Shown: piece by piece, positions 43,464-51,627 of the stretch
How the letters are laid out: every line of letters starts with the position of its first letter
Numbering within the stretch: the first letter of the stretch is position 1
Source of the DNA: Spirochaetota bacterium
Lineage (GTDB): Bacteria; Spirochaetota; Spirochaetia; Treponematales; Rectinemataceae
Length of the DNA stretch: 64,000 bases
Assembly (NCBI GenBank): GCA_029265615.1
Contig: JAJUIB010000014.1
Span: 1-64,000 of the forward strand
Reading direction: 5' to 3'
Notes under the pieces: generated by a model
The model's input: only the letters and a program-made list of their open reading frames with translations
Told to the model about the DNA's origin: nothing
The model's database searches: none
Position numbers and translations under genes: made by a program

Positions 43464-43649
43464 AGGCATCCTCCTTGAGGCAATGCTCGATCGTCGACAA
43501 AACACGCGAGGCGCGTCAAAAAGCCCCGCATCAATAAACTGTCACAGTGCAAAAAAGTTACCGCGGGCCTTGCACGCCGTAGCCCCCCTGTGCCACGCAC
43601 GGCGCCAGAGCCCGCGCTGTTAGTATACCCCATATCGCCCAGGCTTACC

Positions 43650-44807
43650 TCACTGGTAAATGATAAGGCGGGGCATCGGATCGAGGGCGATCACCTCAGG
43701 TGGCGTCAAAAGCGGTTCATCGTAGCCCGCCCCGGGATAGCCACTTTTAAAAAAGAGCTTAAAGCCCTTCACCGGCATGTTGGTGGCAAGCGCGTTGAAG
43801 GCGTAGGTATTCCGCTTGAGCGCGGGGGCGCCGAAGCCGTCGGCCGTATGAATGAGAATAACCCGCTCGTAATCGGCCCGAACCCGCTCCCGCCCCTGGA
43901 TCATCTTGCCTTTGAACTGGTGGACGACGAGCATCTTTCGCCCGGGAATGCCTTCTCTTTCGAGGTAGGCGTCGAGCGCCGCCTGGGCAGCGTTGAGCTC
44001 CTCCGCCGTGATGGAGCCGATTTCCCGCATCGGCGCGGTGGTCCGCCACTCAGGATCGAGGGCGAGATGGACATTCGGGTATTTCGTAAAGGGCAAGAGG
44101 CGACGCATCGCCTCTTCCACCGGATACTTGCCGATCTGGTGATCGATGAAGACGAGCATGCCCTCGCGCGACGCATAGTCGATGTAGTCCTGCACGATAG
44201 AATCGCGGAGATAGCCAATCTCTCCGCCGGGCCAGCAGGTGCCGTAGATGAGATAGAACGCTGGCACCACGCCGAGGAGGGGGCCGTTCGCCTCGTCGTA
44301 GAGCTTTGCATAGCCCTTAAGGAGGCGCGCAAGCTCTTCTTTCGGGTATTCGCCGAGTATGCCCATGCGCTTCGAATTCGGGTGCCCGTAAAACGCGAGC
44401 ACCTGGTTGTTCGCCAGCACCGGGATGGCCGCTTCGGCGAGGGCGGCACGACGCGCGACATCCTCGGCATCCGGCACGGCATAGGAGATGGTTGACTGGG
44501 GGATAGGCTGCGCAGCGGCATCGGGGCCTGACGGCAGGGCGAAAGCCGGCGGTGCGGGCGCAGGCAGAGGCGGCGCAAGGCCTGCAGACGCAGACTGTGA
44601 CCCCGCACTTGCCGACACCGCAAGAATAGGTAGCGTATTACGGGGCGGCCTCAGCTCAAGGAGGCTGGCGTGGCCGGAGCTATCGGCCGAGCTGTCCGCG
44701 GTCAAGTTTGCTAAAGACGTCGTAGCCGCCTCGGCCGCAGGCGCGACGGAACCGAGGATAGAGAGGGCTCCCGCAAGGAGGGGGAGCGCGAAAACGGTGG
44801 AACGCAT
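43650..44807 (-). CDS. Exported TIM-barrel-like protein, unknown function
   Basis: A 385-residue protein with a signal peptide (1-27), a Pro/Ala/Ser-rich linker (about 30-105) and a folded domain (110-385) with NNQVLAFYGHPNSKRMGILGEYP, PAFYLIYGT, FIDHQIGKYP, NVHLALDPEW, KMLVVHQFKGKMI and YERVILIHTADGFG. I recall this pattern (YGHP, LDPEW, VHQF) from actinobacterial secreted proteins of unknown function that look like glycoside-hydrolase-type TIM barrels. Acidic residues in DHQ and DPEW could be catalytic, but no activity is known to me. It is divergent from an NlpC/P60-like gene and next to the OmpA giant. Confidence 0.65.
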   Translation of the reverse strand: MRSTVFALPLLAGALSILGSVAPAAEAATTSLANLTADSSADSSGHASLLELRPPRNTLPILAVSASAGSQSASAGLAPPLPAPAPPAFALPSGPDAAAQPIPQSTISYAVPDAEDVARRAALAEAAIPVLANNQVLAFYGHPNSKRMGILGEYPKEELARLLKGYAKLYDEANGPLLGVVPAFYLIYGTCWPGGEIGYLRDSIVQDYIDYASREGMLVFIDHQIGKYPVEEAMRRLLPFTKYPNVHLALDPEWRTTAPMREIGSITAEELNAAQAALDAYLEREGIPGRKMLVVHQFKGKMIQGRERVRADYERVILIHTADGFGAPALKRNTYAFNALATNMPVKGFKLFFKSGYPGAGYDEPLLTPPEVIALDPMPRLIIYQ

Positions 44808-44904
44808 CGTAAGGAACCCTCGAGGTGATGAACGTGCTCCTTCCCTATCGGCGCAGAGCGCCGGACGCTATAGGCTCTTCGGTTCCCTTCCGACAATCAA
44901 ACCG

Positions 44905-46278
44905 ATGAAGCCCTCTCCGTTTCGCCGTTTTGTCTTCGCCCTCTTTGTGCTTGCCGTGCTGTACCCCCGGCCGCTACGAGCCCAAACCGCGGCACCGCCC
45001 CCTCCTCTCGGCGGCGACGCGCGGCTCGAACAAATCCCCGAGCATGCGGGCCTGCGCCGCGATGTCTGGGAGGGGTTTCTCGCCGCGCCCCGAAGCCGCG
45101 TCCTTTCCCTTGCGCCGAGGGTCTTACGCAACGAATACGGCGAGTGGCGGCTTTCCGTAGCCGCGGGGAAGGATGCCTTTTACCTCATCATCGCGCCGCG
45201 CAAGGGCGGAGACTTTCCCGTCTACGGCCAGGGGGCATGGATCGTCAAGCGCGCGGCGGCGGACGGCCGCTTTCTGCAGGCGAAGATATTCCTCCGTAGC
45301 GATCCTGGCTGCTTTCTCCGCATCTATCCGGATGGCGATCGGAGCACGATGGACGTCGCAGTGTATGGCGGCGCGATCAACAAGGGCGTCCCCCTGCCCG
45401 TCCCCTTCGAACGCGTCCTTAGGGCATCGATCGCCGAAATCGTGGCCTGGTCACGCGACTCTGTCGAATGGAGCCTCTTTTCGCCCCGCTCCGGCCTCTA
45501 CGACGACAGCCGCCGCCTCGTGGCGGCGCTGCGGGAGCGCCTTCCCTCGCTCGCCTACGCGGAGGACGGCGCGCTCGACACCGAGGGCAGGCCAATATAC
45601 ATCGCGACGGGCGCGCCACAAACGGGGAAACCCGGCCTCAACTGTTCCGGCTTCGTAAAATGGATCGCCGACGGGATACGAGGCCCGCGCCCCGCGGCGA
45701 ACGGCCTCTGGCTCGACCCCCGCGCGATGGCAGCGCGGCATGAGGAACTCCGCGGATCGAGCTTTTCTCAAGCCTTTGAGCGCGTCCTCGACCCCTATTT
45801 CGGTCTCGACTGGACACGCAACCTCGCCAAAGCCCTTATGGATGCGCGCATCCCGAGTCGGAGCCATGCAATCGGAGAGGCAGACGTGAAAATTTCCGCC
45901 TTTTCGCTTTACAATACGAATATCGACCCCGTGAACGGCGGCTCGCCTCATGAAGCCTATCCCCCCTACGAAACGAACGTTGGCTACCAAGCGCGGGGGC
46001 TCCCCGCCCTGCTATACGTCCTTGCGCTACGGGAGCCGGGAACGCTCTATTTCGCCTCGCAGAATACGCTTGACAAGGCCGGCTTCCGCCGGCATTACCA
46101 TGTCGCCGCGATCCTCCCCTATTTCGAGGAATCGGGCGAATTCCGTGTCGCCGTCTTCGAGAGCGCGGCTGAAACGAGCATCGGCGCCTTCATCGCCCGC
46201 GGTCCCCTGGACTTCGTCCACCTTGTGCGGGTGCGCATCGACGCCCCCTTCAATCCGCCTGACTTCCCTCCGCGCTAA
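44905..46278 (+). CDS. Exported NlpC/P60-like (papain-fold) protein
   Basis: A 457-residue protein with a signal peptide (1-26). Residues 240-410 carry the elements of an NlpC/P60-like cysteine peptidase: Cys247 in GLNCSGFVKWIAD, and His399 in RRHYHVAAILPYF, with a hydrophobic strand after it. The spacing between them is longer than in typical NlpC/P60 domains. The N-terminal half (40-230) is an uncharacterised beta-rich region. Cell-wall peptide cleavage is plausible but unproven. The start at 44905 gives a clean signal peptide; no ribosome site is seen, and a GACAAT box ends 7 nt before it without a clear -35. Confidence 0.6.
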   Translation: MKPSPFRRFVFALFVLAVLYPRPLRAQTAAPPPPLGGDARLEQIPEHAGLRRDVWEGFLAAPRSRVLSLAPRVLRNEYGEWRLSVAAGKDAFYLIIAPRKGGDFPVYGQGAWIVKRAAADGRFLQAKIFLRSDPGCFLRIYPDGDRSTMDVAVYGGAINKGVPLPVPFERVLRASIAEIVAWSRDSVEWSLFSPRSGLYDDSRRLVAALRERLPSLAYAEDGALDTEGRPIYIATGAPQTGKPGLNCSGFVKWIADGIRGPRPAANGLWLDPRAMAARHEELRGSSFSQAFERVLDPYFGLDWTRNLAKALMDARIPSRSHAIGEADVKISAFSLYNTNIDPVNGGSPHEAYPPYETNVGYQARGLPALLYVLALREPGTLYFASQNTLDKAGFRRHYHVAAILPYFEESGEFRVAVFESAAETSIGAFIARGPLDFVHLVRVRIDAPFNPPDFPPR

Positions 46279-46348
46279 GGCGAGGACAGCAGGGTGGGCA
46301 GAATAATCCACGGCCCGAAAGGATATAGGAAGACCAAAGAGCTTGATC

Positions 46349-46377
46349 TTGGCCCTCCTGCAAAGCGATGCTACACT
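46349..46377 (+). promoter_or_regulatory. Promoter of transmembrane MCP
   Basis: TTGGCC (46349-46354), 17 bp, TACACT (46372-46377). The leader is about 20 nt with GGAGGAT (46388-46394) before the ATG at 46405. Confidence 0.6.
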
Positions 46378-46404
46378 AACCATATCCGGAGGATAGTACC
46401 ATCC

Positions 46405-48714
46405 ATGCATAAACGGCGTATTCGCACTTTTCCCCTCTGGGCCGTCATCCTGGGACCCTTTGTCCTCATTGTCGCCATTTCGGTCGGCGGCGTGACCCTC
46501 GCGTCCGTCAGCGCGGCGAAGGCCACCGTCAAAGAGCTCGCCCGCTCGATCGCCTGGAAAACCTCGGGCGAGGTAGAAGCTCGGGTCAAGGGCTATCTCG
46601 AGCGCTCGACCTTCGTCCTCGGAAGCCTTGCCCGACTCGCAGAAAGCGGTGCCCTCGACCCCCGCCGCCCCCGGGAGATGCAGGGCGTCCTCTGGCCGCT
46701 CGCCGGCCTCGATCCTTCGGTGAGCACACTCTACTACGGCGACTCAGGCGAGCGCATCGCCCTTGTAAGTAGAGGCGCCGATGGCGGCGGCCTCGTCGCC
46801 TTCCGCGACGAGACGACAGGCGGCCTCCTCGAGCAATATCCGGCCGATGCACAGGGGCGCCTTGGCGAGCGGAAATCGGCCTCGCCCTATGCGCCGAGCG
46901 AACGCGCCTGGTACCAGGCTGCGAAAGCGGCGGGCAAAGCGGGCTGGACCGACACCTACGTCGATTTCATAACGGGCGGCCTCGTCATCACGCCCTACGC
47001 CCCCTTCCGGGACGCGAAGGGGGAATTCCGCGGCGCCTTCTGCGCGGACATCACACTCGAGGTGCTCAATGAATTTGTCCGTTCGGTCGCCCAGGGAATC
47101 GGCGCCGAAGCCTTTATCGTCGACGCGAGAGGCGACCTCGTCGCCACGAGCACGGGCGACGAGGTGACCAAGGATGTCGCCGATGGCACAAAACGCCGAC
47201 TCGCGGCCACCGAAAGCCTCAACCCGGTTATCGCGAGCGCCGCGGCGATAACCGGAACAGATGCAACGAGCGCCGCAAGCGCATCGGGGGCAAGCTCAAC
47301 CTGGTTCACAGAGTTCACGGAAGGAGGCGAGAGTTACTTCCTCTCCTCAAGCCCCATGCGCGATGAGCGAGGACTCGACTGGCGCGTCCTTGTCTTCGTC
47401 CCGACGCGAACCTCGATGTCCATGCTGGGGCGAAACCTCGCGATGGGCATTGCAGGCAGCCTCGCGGCCTGCATTCTCGGCTTCATCGCAATCCTCGCCT
47501 TCACGCGAAGGCTTTCGCACGCGATGTGCGGCATCAAGCGCGGCCTTGAATCGCTCGCGGCCGGCGACCTCTCCGTCGATTTCTCGACCGGCGCACGGAC
47601 CGAGATCGGCCGTGTCCAAGAGGCCTCTGCCGAGCTTGCCGCGCGACTTTCCACGAGCATCCGCGCGGTGCGCGATGCGGCGGAGAAAAGCGCCGCGGCC
47701 GCGGAGAGTCTTGCAAGCTCGTCGGCAGAGACTGCGGCCACGATCGCCGAGCTCGGCGCGGGGCTCGAGTCGATGCGCGCGCAGGCCGCGCGGCTTGATG
47801 CCGCGGCACAGGCGGCCGAGGACGCGCAAGGCGGCGTCGCCGAAGCCGCGGCCACAGTGCAGGACGCAACTCGCGCACTCGAACGCGCGCTCGCCGAATC
47901 GGGCGGCACCGTGCGCGCCGTGGCGAACGAACTGCGCGGCCTCGCCTCGCGCTCCGAGCGCCAGCGCGATCTTGCCGCGCGCGTTTCCGCGCTGGGGCAG
48001 GAGGCGCGCGAATCCGTCGATGGCGCGGTCGCTTCGATGGCGGCCATGGAGACAAGCGCCGCGCGGACGCTTGAACTCGTCGCGATCATCGACGCGATCG
48101 CCGACCAGACCGAGCTCCTTGCGATGAACGCCGCGATCGAAGCGGCGCACGCGGGCGAGGCGGGAAGAGGTTTCGCAGTCGTCGCCGAAGAGATACGCAA
48201 GCTCTCCGAGAGCGTCGCCGAGAATGCGCGGAGCATCGGTGCGACGATCGAGGGCACGAGCTCCTCCATCCACGCCGCCTCGGCGACGACGGCGCTCACC
48301 CGGGAGCGCATTGGCTCGGCAGCGGACGGCCTCGGCGAGCTCATCGCCGAGCTCGAAGGCGTGGCGGGCGCGCTCGAAGGGCTCGCCGCGCGCTCGGACG
48401 AGGCGCTCCGCGCGCTTGACGGCCTAGCGGGCACTGCAAGCGGCCTTTCGGGCGCCTCGGCGCGGCTCGGCACGGACGCATCGACCATCGGCCGCACGGT
48501 CGTCGACGTCAGGCGGCTCGCAGCAGAGAACCGCGGCGCCGCGGACGAAATGTCGGTCGGCGTGCGCGAGCTCGACGGGGAGGCCATCCACCTTTCTGAG
48601 CTTTCGCGCGCAAACGCCGCAAACGCGGCCGCGATCCGAACTGCGGTCGAGCGCTTTAAGCTCAAGGGCGACACAGACGAACGCGGGGTCGCTGTAAAGC
48701 GCGACCCCGCCTAG
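46405..48714 (+). CDS. Methyl-accepting chemotaxis protein, Cache type
   Basis: A 769-residue transmembrane receptor. Membrane segment 1 spans about 9-32, followed by a periplasmic dCache-like sensor (about 35-330; [35 protein letters not shown]), membrane segment 2 (about 345-372), HAMP (373-425), and a long cytoplasmic coiled coil whose tip reads [20 protein letters not shown] then [13 protein letters not shown] (near 569-600), the conserved CheA/CheW contact. The ligand is unknown; Cache domains often bind amino or organic acids. No clear C-terminal CheR pentapeptide is seen. It is a complete receptor, unlike the diverged soluble one at 6317-8089. Confidence 0.92.
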   Translation: MHKRRIRTFPLWAVILGPFVLIVAISVGGVTLASVSAAKATVKELARSIAWKTSGEVEARVKGYLERSTFVLGSLARLAESGALDPRRPREMQGVLWPLAGLDPSVSTLYYGDSGERIALVSRGADGGGLVAFRDETTGGLLEQYPADAQGRLGERKSASPYAPSERAWYQAAKAAGKAGWTDTYVDFITGGLVITPYAPFRDAKGEFRGAFCADITLEVLNEFVRSVAQGIGAEAFIVDARGDLVATSTGDEVTKDVADGTKRRLAATESLNPVIASAAAITGTDATSAASASGASSTWFTEFTEGGESYFLSSSPMRDERGLDWRVLVFVPTRTSMSMLGRNLAMGIAGSLAACILGFIAILAFTRRLSHAMCGIKRGLESLAAGDLSVDFSTGARTEIGRVQEASAELAARLSTSIRAVRDAAEKSAAAAESLASSSAETAATIAELGAGLESMRAQAARLDAAAQAAEDAQGGVAEAAATVQDATRALERALAESGGTVRAVANELRGLASRSERQRDLAARVSALGQEARESVDGAVASMAAMETSAARTLELVAIIDAIADQTELLAMNAAIEAAHAGEAGRGFAVVAEEIRKLSESVAENARSIGATIEGTSSSIHAASATTALTRERIGSAADGLGELIAELEGVAGALEGLAARSDEALRALDGLAGTASGLSGASARLGTDASTIGRTVVDVRRLAAENRGAADEMSVGVRELDGEAIHLSELSRANAANAAAIRTAVERFKLKGDTDERGVAVKRDPA

Positions 48715-48726
48715 GCGCAGATCAGC

Positions 48727-49497
48727 GTGCGCATCCGCTTCCTCGGGACGGGCACAAGCCACGGTGTGCCCGTCATCGGCTGTTCCTGCCGCGTCTGCCT
48801 TTCGCCCGATCCCCGCGACCGACGCCTACGCTCCTCGATCCTCGTCGAAGAGGGCGGCACCTCGATCCTCGTCGATGCAGGCCCTGAGTTCCGCCTCCAA
48901 GCCCTGGCCGCAGGGATAAAGCGTCTCGATGCGCTCCTCCTCACCCACGCCCACGCCGACCACATCCACGGCATCGACGATGTGCGCCCCCTTTCTCAAA
49001 GGGCGCCCCTTCGCGTTTTCGGAAACGCCGAGGCGATCGCCGAACTTGGCGAACGATTCTCCTATGCCTTCCGCGCGGGGCAAAAAGGGGGCGGAAAGCC
49101 CCGCCTCGTCTGCACGATAGCGGCGGAGGCTAAGGTCGCGATAGGCGGCATCGAAGTCCTCCCCATCCCCCTCCTCCACGGCGTCCTGCCCGTCCTCGGC
49201 TGGAGGTTCGGGCGCTTCGCCTACCTTACCGACTGCTCGGCGATTCCGAACGCTTCATTACCCCTTCTTGCGGGTGTCGAAATCGTGGTCCTCGACGGCC
49301 TCAGACTGCGACCACACCCGACCCATTTTTCGGTGGATGAAGCGATTGCAGCCGCGCGCGCGATCGGCGCGCGCGAAGCCTGGCTCACCCATCTCACCCA
49401 CGATGCGACGCAGGCCGAACTCGAGGAATACTGCGCCGCACGGGGCGGGGACTTGCGCGCCTATCCTGCATGGGACGGGCTCGAACTCACGCTTTAA
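48727..49497 (+). CDS. PhnP-like metallo-beta-lactamase-fold hydrolase
   Basis: A 256-residue MBL-fold phosphodiesterase. The metal motif THAHADH is at 73-79, with further ligands His160-type (PLLHGVLP), Asp in LTDCS and His in PTHFS / LTHLTHD. Near the start GCSCRVCLSPDPRDRR (18-33) matches the extra zinc cysteines of PhnP-family phosphoribosyl cyclic phosphodiesterases. No phn genes are nearby, so the substrate could be another cyclic nucleotide or RNA end. GTG start, no clear ribosome site. It converges with the nucleotidyltransferase gene; the stops overlap within TTAA. Confidence 0.83.
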   Translation: MRIRFLGTGTSHGVPVIGCSCRVCLSPDPRDRRLRSSILVEEGGTSILVDAGPEFRLQALAAGIKRLDALLLTHAHADHIHGIDDVRPLSQRAPLRVFGNAEAIAELGERFSYAFRAGQKGGGKPRLVCTIAAEAKVAIGGIEVLPIPLLHGVLPVLGWRFGRFAYLTDCSAIPNASLPLLAGVEIVVLDGLRLRPHPTHFSVDEAIAAARAIGAREAWLTHLTHDATQAELEEYCAARGGDLRAYPAWDGLELTL

Positions 49498-50684
49498 GAC
49501 ACTGTGTCGCCTATCGCGAACAGCCCTGCGGCGCGCGATTCCTCCACAACCTTCGCCACCGCCATCTCGAAGGCCGCAATGTCGCCGTAGGCCTTAGCGG
49601 GTGTAAGCTCTTCGGGACGCGCCACGGGCAGAATGCGGGCCCGGCCCGCCTGGGCGATCTCGGCGTCCACGTTGTCGAGGGCGAATTCGTGACCCTCTGG
49701 ATCGTTGCCGGGGATCGCGTATCCCACGCCCTCTTCCCAGTACGCGGCATGGAAACGCTCGAGAATGGCGCGGAGGGCGGCGGCGCGATAGACGCGGATG
49801 CCGACATTCGTATAGGCGCAGCCATCCCTTGGGGTCACAGCGGCCTCTGCGGCGCCGCCTTTAGGCGCACCATGCAGTTTCGCGTGTCCGAAGGCCCGCG
49901 GCAGTCCCTGTGCATCGAGCTTGATCGGATAGCCAGGGCTTTCAACGAAGGCGGCCGGGACGAGGAGATCGACTTCCTCGCCCGATGCGGCGAGCGCGTC
50001 GAGGGCAAGGAGGGATGCGAGCGCCGTGAGCCGCGAATTGGCGTCGCCGCCGAAATTCGCAACGACATAGTCGGCGCCGCTCCAGAGTCCGCGGCACTGC
50101 CAGGTCGCATCTCCATGACCGAGTGGCTTGCCGTAAGGCGCGTCCTGGGTAAAGAATCGGTAGGAATCTGGCGCAAAGCCCAAGGGGCGGAGGATATTGC
50201 GCTCGATTTCGCTCTCGGCGCCGCGCACAACGACGAGGTGCGCGCCGAGCCCCTTCACCGCAGCCAGGGCATAAGCCGCGATGGGTAGGCTACCGCGACC
50301 TCCGATGAAATCTCGCACCGGGAAGAGCCCTCGGGGAAGGTCAGGATCGAAGGCGAGGACGGGCGTCTCCGCAGGTCGCTTCCCGGCGGCGGCCGCAGCC
50401 GCGCGCGCCTCGCCGAGCGACTTCACCCACCGCGTACCCGCTCCCGCAAGAAGAGTGATGCACACCGTGCGCGGCGCGATGCGCGTAAGCGCCGTGCTGA
50501 CACCGCGAGGGGCCGCGCCCTCGGGCGCGCTATCATATGCACCCGTGGGAGAAGCCGCGGCGATGAGATCGAGGATGCCCGCGCGCAAGGCAAGGGGCTC
50601 GCGGGGACAGTCCGGCGCGCCGGGCCGGCATAGCGCTGAAAGCAGGCGAAGCGCCGCCGCGCGCGGGGCTTCAGTGTCGCTCAT
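49494..50684 (-). CDS. Nucleotidyltransferase-like protein
   Basis: A 396-residue protein with an NTP-transferase (GT-A) look: LLAGAGTRW (78-86) resembles the LAAGxGTRL nucleotide loop, followed by NFGGDANSRL in place of the metal-binding GD(N/V) motif and LDNVDAEIA near the end. Sugar-nucleotide synthesis is the best guess; the loop has Gly for Ala and no Lys after the Arg, so substrate use could differ. It starts within the stop of the DUF2156 gene (ATGA), so the two are coupled. Residues 1-70 form an extra N-terminal helical part of unknown function. Confidence 0.6.
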   Translation of the reverse strand: MSDTEAPRAAALRLLSALCRPGAPDCPREPLALRAGILDLIAAASPTGAYDSAPEGAAPRGVSTALTRIAPRTVCITLLAGAGTRWVKSLGEARAAAAAAGKRPAETPVLAFDPDLPRGLFPVRDFIGGRGSLPIAAYALAAVKGLGAHLVVVRGAESEIERNILRPLGFAPDSYRFFTQDAPYGKPLGHGDATWQCRGLWSGADYVVANFGGDANSRLTALASLLALDALAASGEEVDLLVPAAFVESPGYPIKLDAQGLPRAFGHAKLHGAPKGGAAEAAVTPRDGCAYTNVGIRVYRAAALRAILERFHAAYWEEGVGYAIPGNDPEGHEFALDNVDAEIAQAGRARILPVARPEELTPAKAYGDIAAFEMAVAKVVEESRAAGLFAIGDTVS

Positions 50685-51562
50685 CGCGCGCCCCCCTTCG
50701 TCACGCGGTATTTTTTTACGAAACCGCAGGGGCGGTAGGTCATCTTGGCCTGGCGGAGCCCCTCATCGCCAAGATCCTGCTCGCGGTTCACATGCCGGAA
50801 ATAGGCTGGTAGCGACTGAGCAAAAGCCTGGTTGATGAACTGATAGATGCCCTTATAGCGGTCGCAGGCCTTTTCAAAGTGGATCGCGAACATCTTTCCG
50901 CGCGCAAGTGGTTCGCCCAGACACCAGCCTGCGGGAGCGCTCTCGACATAGTAGACGCAACCGCGCATGCCGAGCCGATCATAGAGCTCAAGCGCCTCGC
51001 GCGCCGCCGCGTAATCACCGTCGACGCCCTTTGACGAGCGCCATTCGTCGAGCACCGCTATCGCATCGGCGACATTCTCCCGCGAAAGAGGCTTCTGTTC
51101 GTAGCGATAGGAGTTGAGAAAGGCGTTCACGAGGTTCCGCTTCTTGTGATAGGCCTTACCGGAAAGCTCTGCAAGGTCGGCACGCAGATAGAGGTAATCA
51201 AAATTATCACGATCCTCGTCGACACGGTAGCCCCGTGCCTCGAGCGAAAGGCGGTGTGCGTCTGCCTGACTCTCCGAAAGGTTTTTGAGGTAGTCGTGCC
51301 CGGTCATGAGTTCGTCGAAGATCGCATCATCAGGTAGGCAGCAGGGGACGTAGAAAAAGCTCTTGCCCTGTTTGGAGCCCTCGATAACGAAGCCGCCGCC
51401 AGGAAGGCGCGCGATGCGGTATCCGTAGGTACCGCGGAACAGATAAAGGTTCGAGAAGGTGAATTCGGATATCCCGTCCCGGGACAGATTGAGGGCGGGA
51501 TAGAGTTCGTCGCGCATATCGAGCGCTATGGGCGCAAACTCAGGATAAAGGGGTATGGGCAT
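50681..51562 (-). CDS. DUF2156 acyl/aminoacyl-transferase-like protein
   Basis: A 293-residue protein of the DUF2156 family (related to the C-terminal domain of MprF-type lysyltransferases and GNAT folds). Landmarks are SRDGISEFTFSNLYLFRG (27-44), KAYHKKRNLVNAFLNSY, the IHFEKACDRYKGIYQFINQAFAQSLP segment, and VNREQDLGDEGLRQAKMTYRP near the end. Stand-alone members are common in spirochaetes and Firmicutes; the substrate is unknown. A TTGCCG-18-TATCAT promoter ends 7 nt before the ATG, and no ribosome site is visible. Confidence 0.82.
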   Translation of the reverse strand: MPIPLYPEFAPIALDMRDELYPALNLSRDGISEFTFSNLYLFRGTYGYRIARLPGGGFVIEGSKQGKSFFYVPCCLPDDAIFDELMTGHDYLKNLSESQADAHRLSLEARGYRVDEDRDNFDYLYLRADLAELSGKAYHKKRNLVNAFLNSYRYEQKPLSRENVADAIAVLDEWRSSKGVDGDYAAAREALELYDRLGMRGCVYYVESAPAGWCLGEPLARGKMFAIHFEKACDRYKGIYQFINQAFAQSLPAYFRHVNREQDLGDEGLRQAKMTYRPCGFVKKYRVTKGGAR

Positions 51563-51569
51563 GCCGTGT

Positions 51570-51599
51570 ATGATACGAAATGCACTGCCCTCGCGGCAA
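51570..51599 (-). promoter_or_regulatory. Promoter of DUF2156 gene, leaderless type
   Basis: Minus strand: TTGCCG (51594-51599), 18 bp, TATCAT (51570-51575), then 7 nt to the ATG at 51562. Confidence 0.6.
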
Positions 51600-51627
51600 G
51601 CCTTTTTGCGCCCTCCTTTAAGAGCCT

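Noticed and set aside
44892-44897. GACAAT as a leaderless promoter for the NlpC/P60-like gene
   Set aside because: The 7-nt distance to the ATG fits, but no TTGNNN lies at 16-19 bp, so I left it out of the set.
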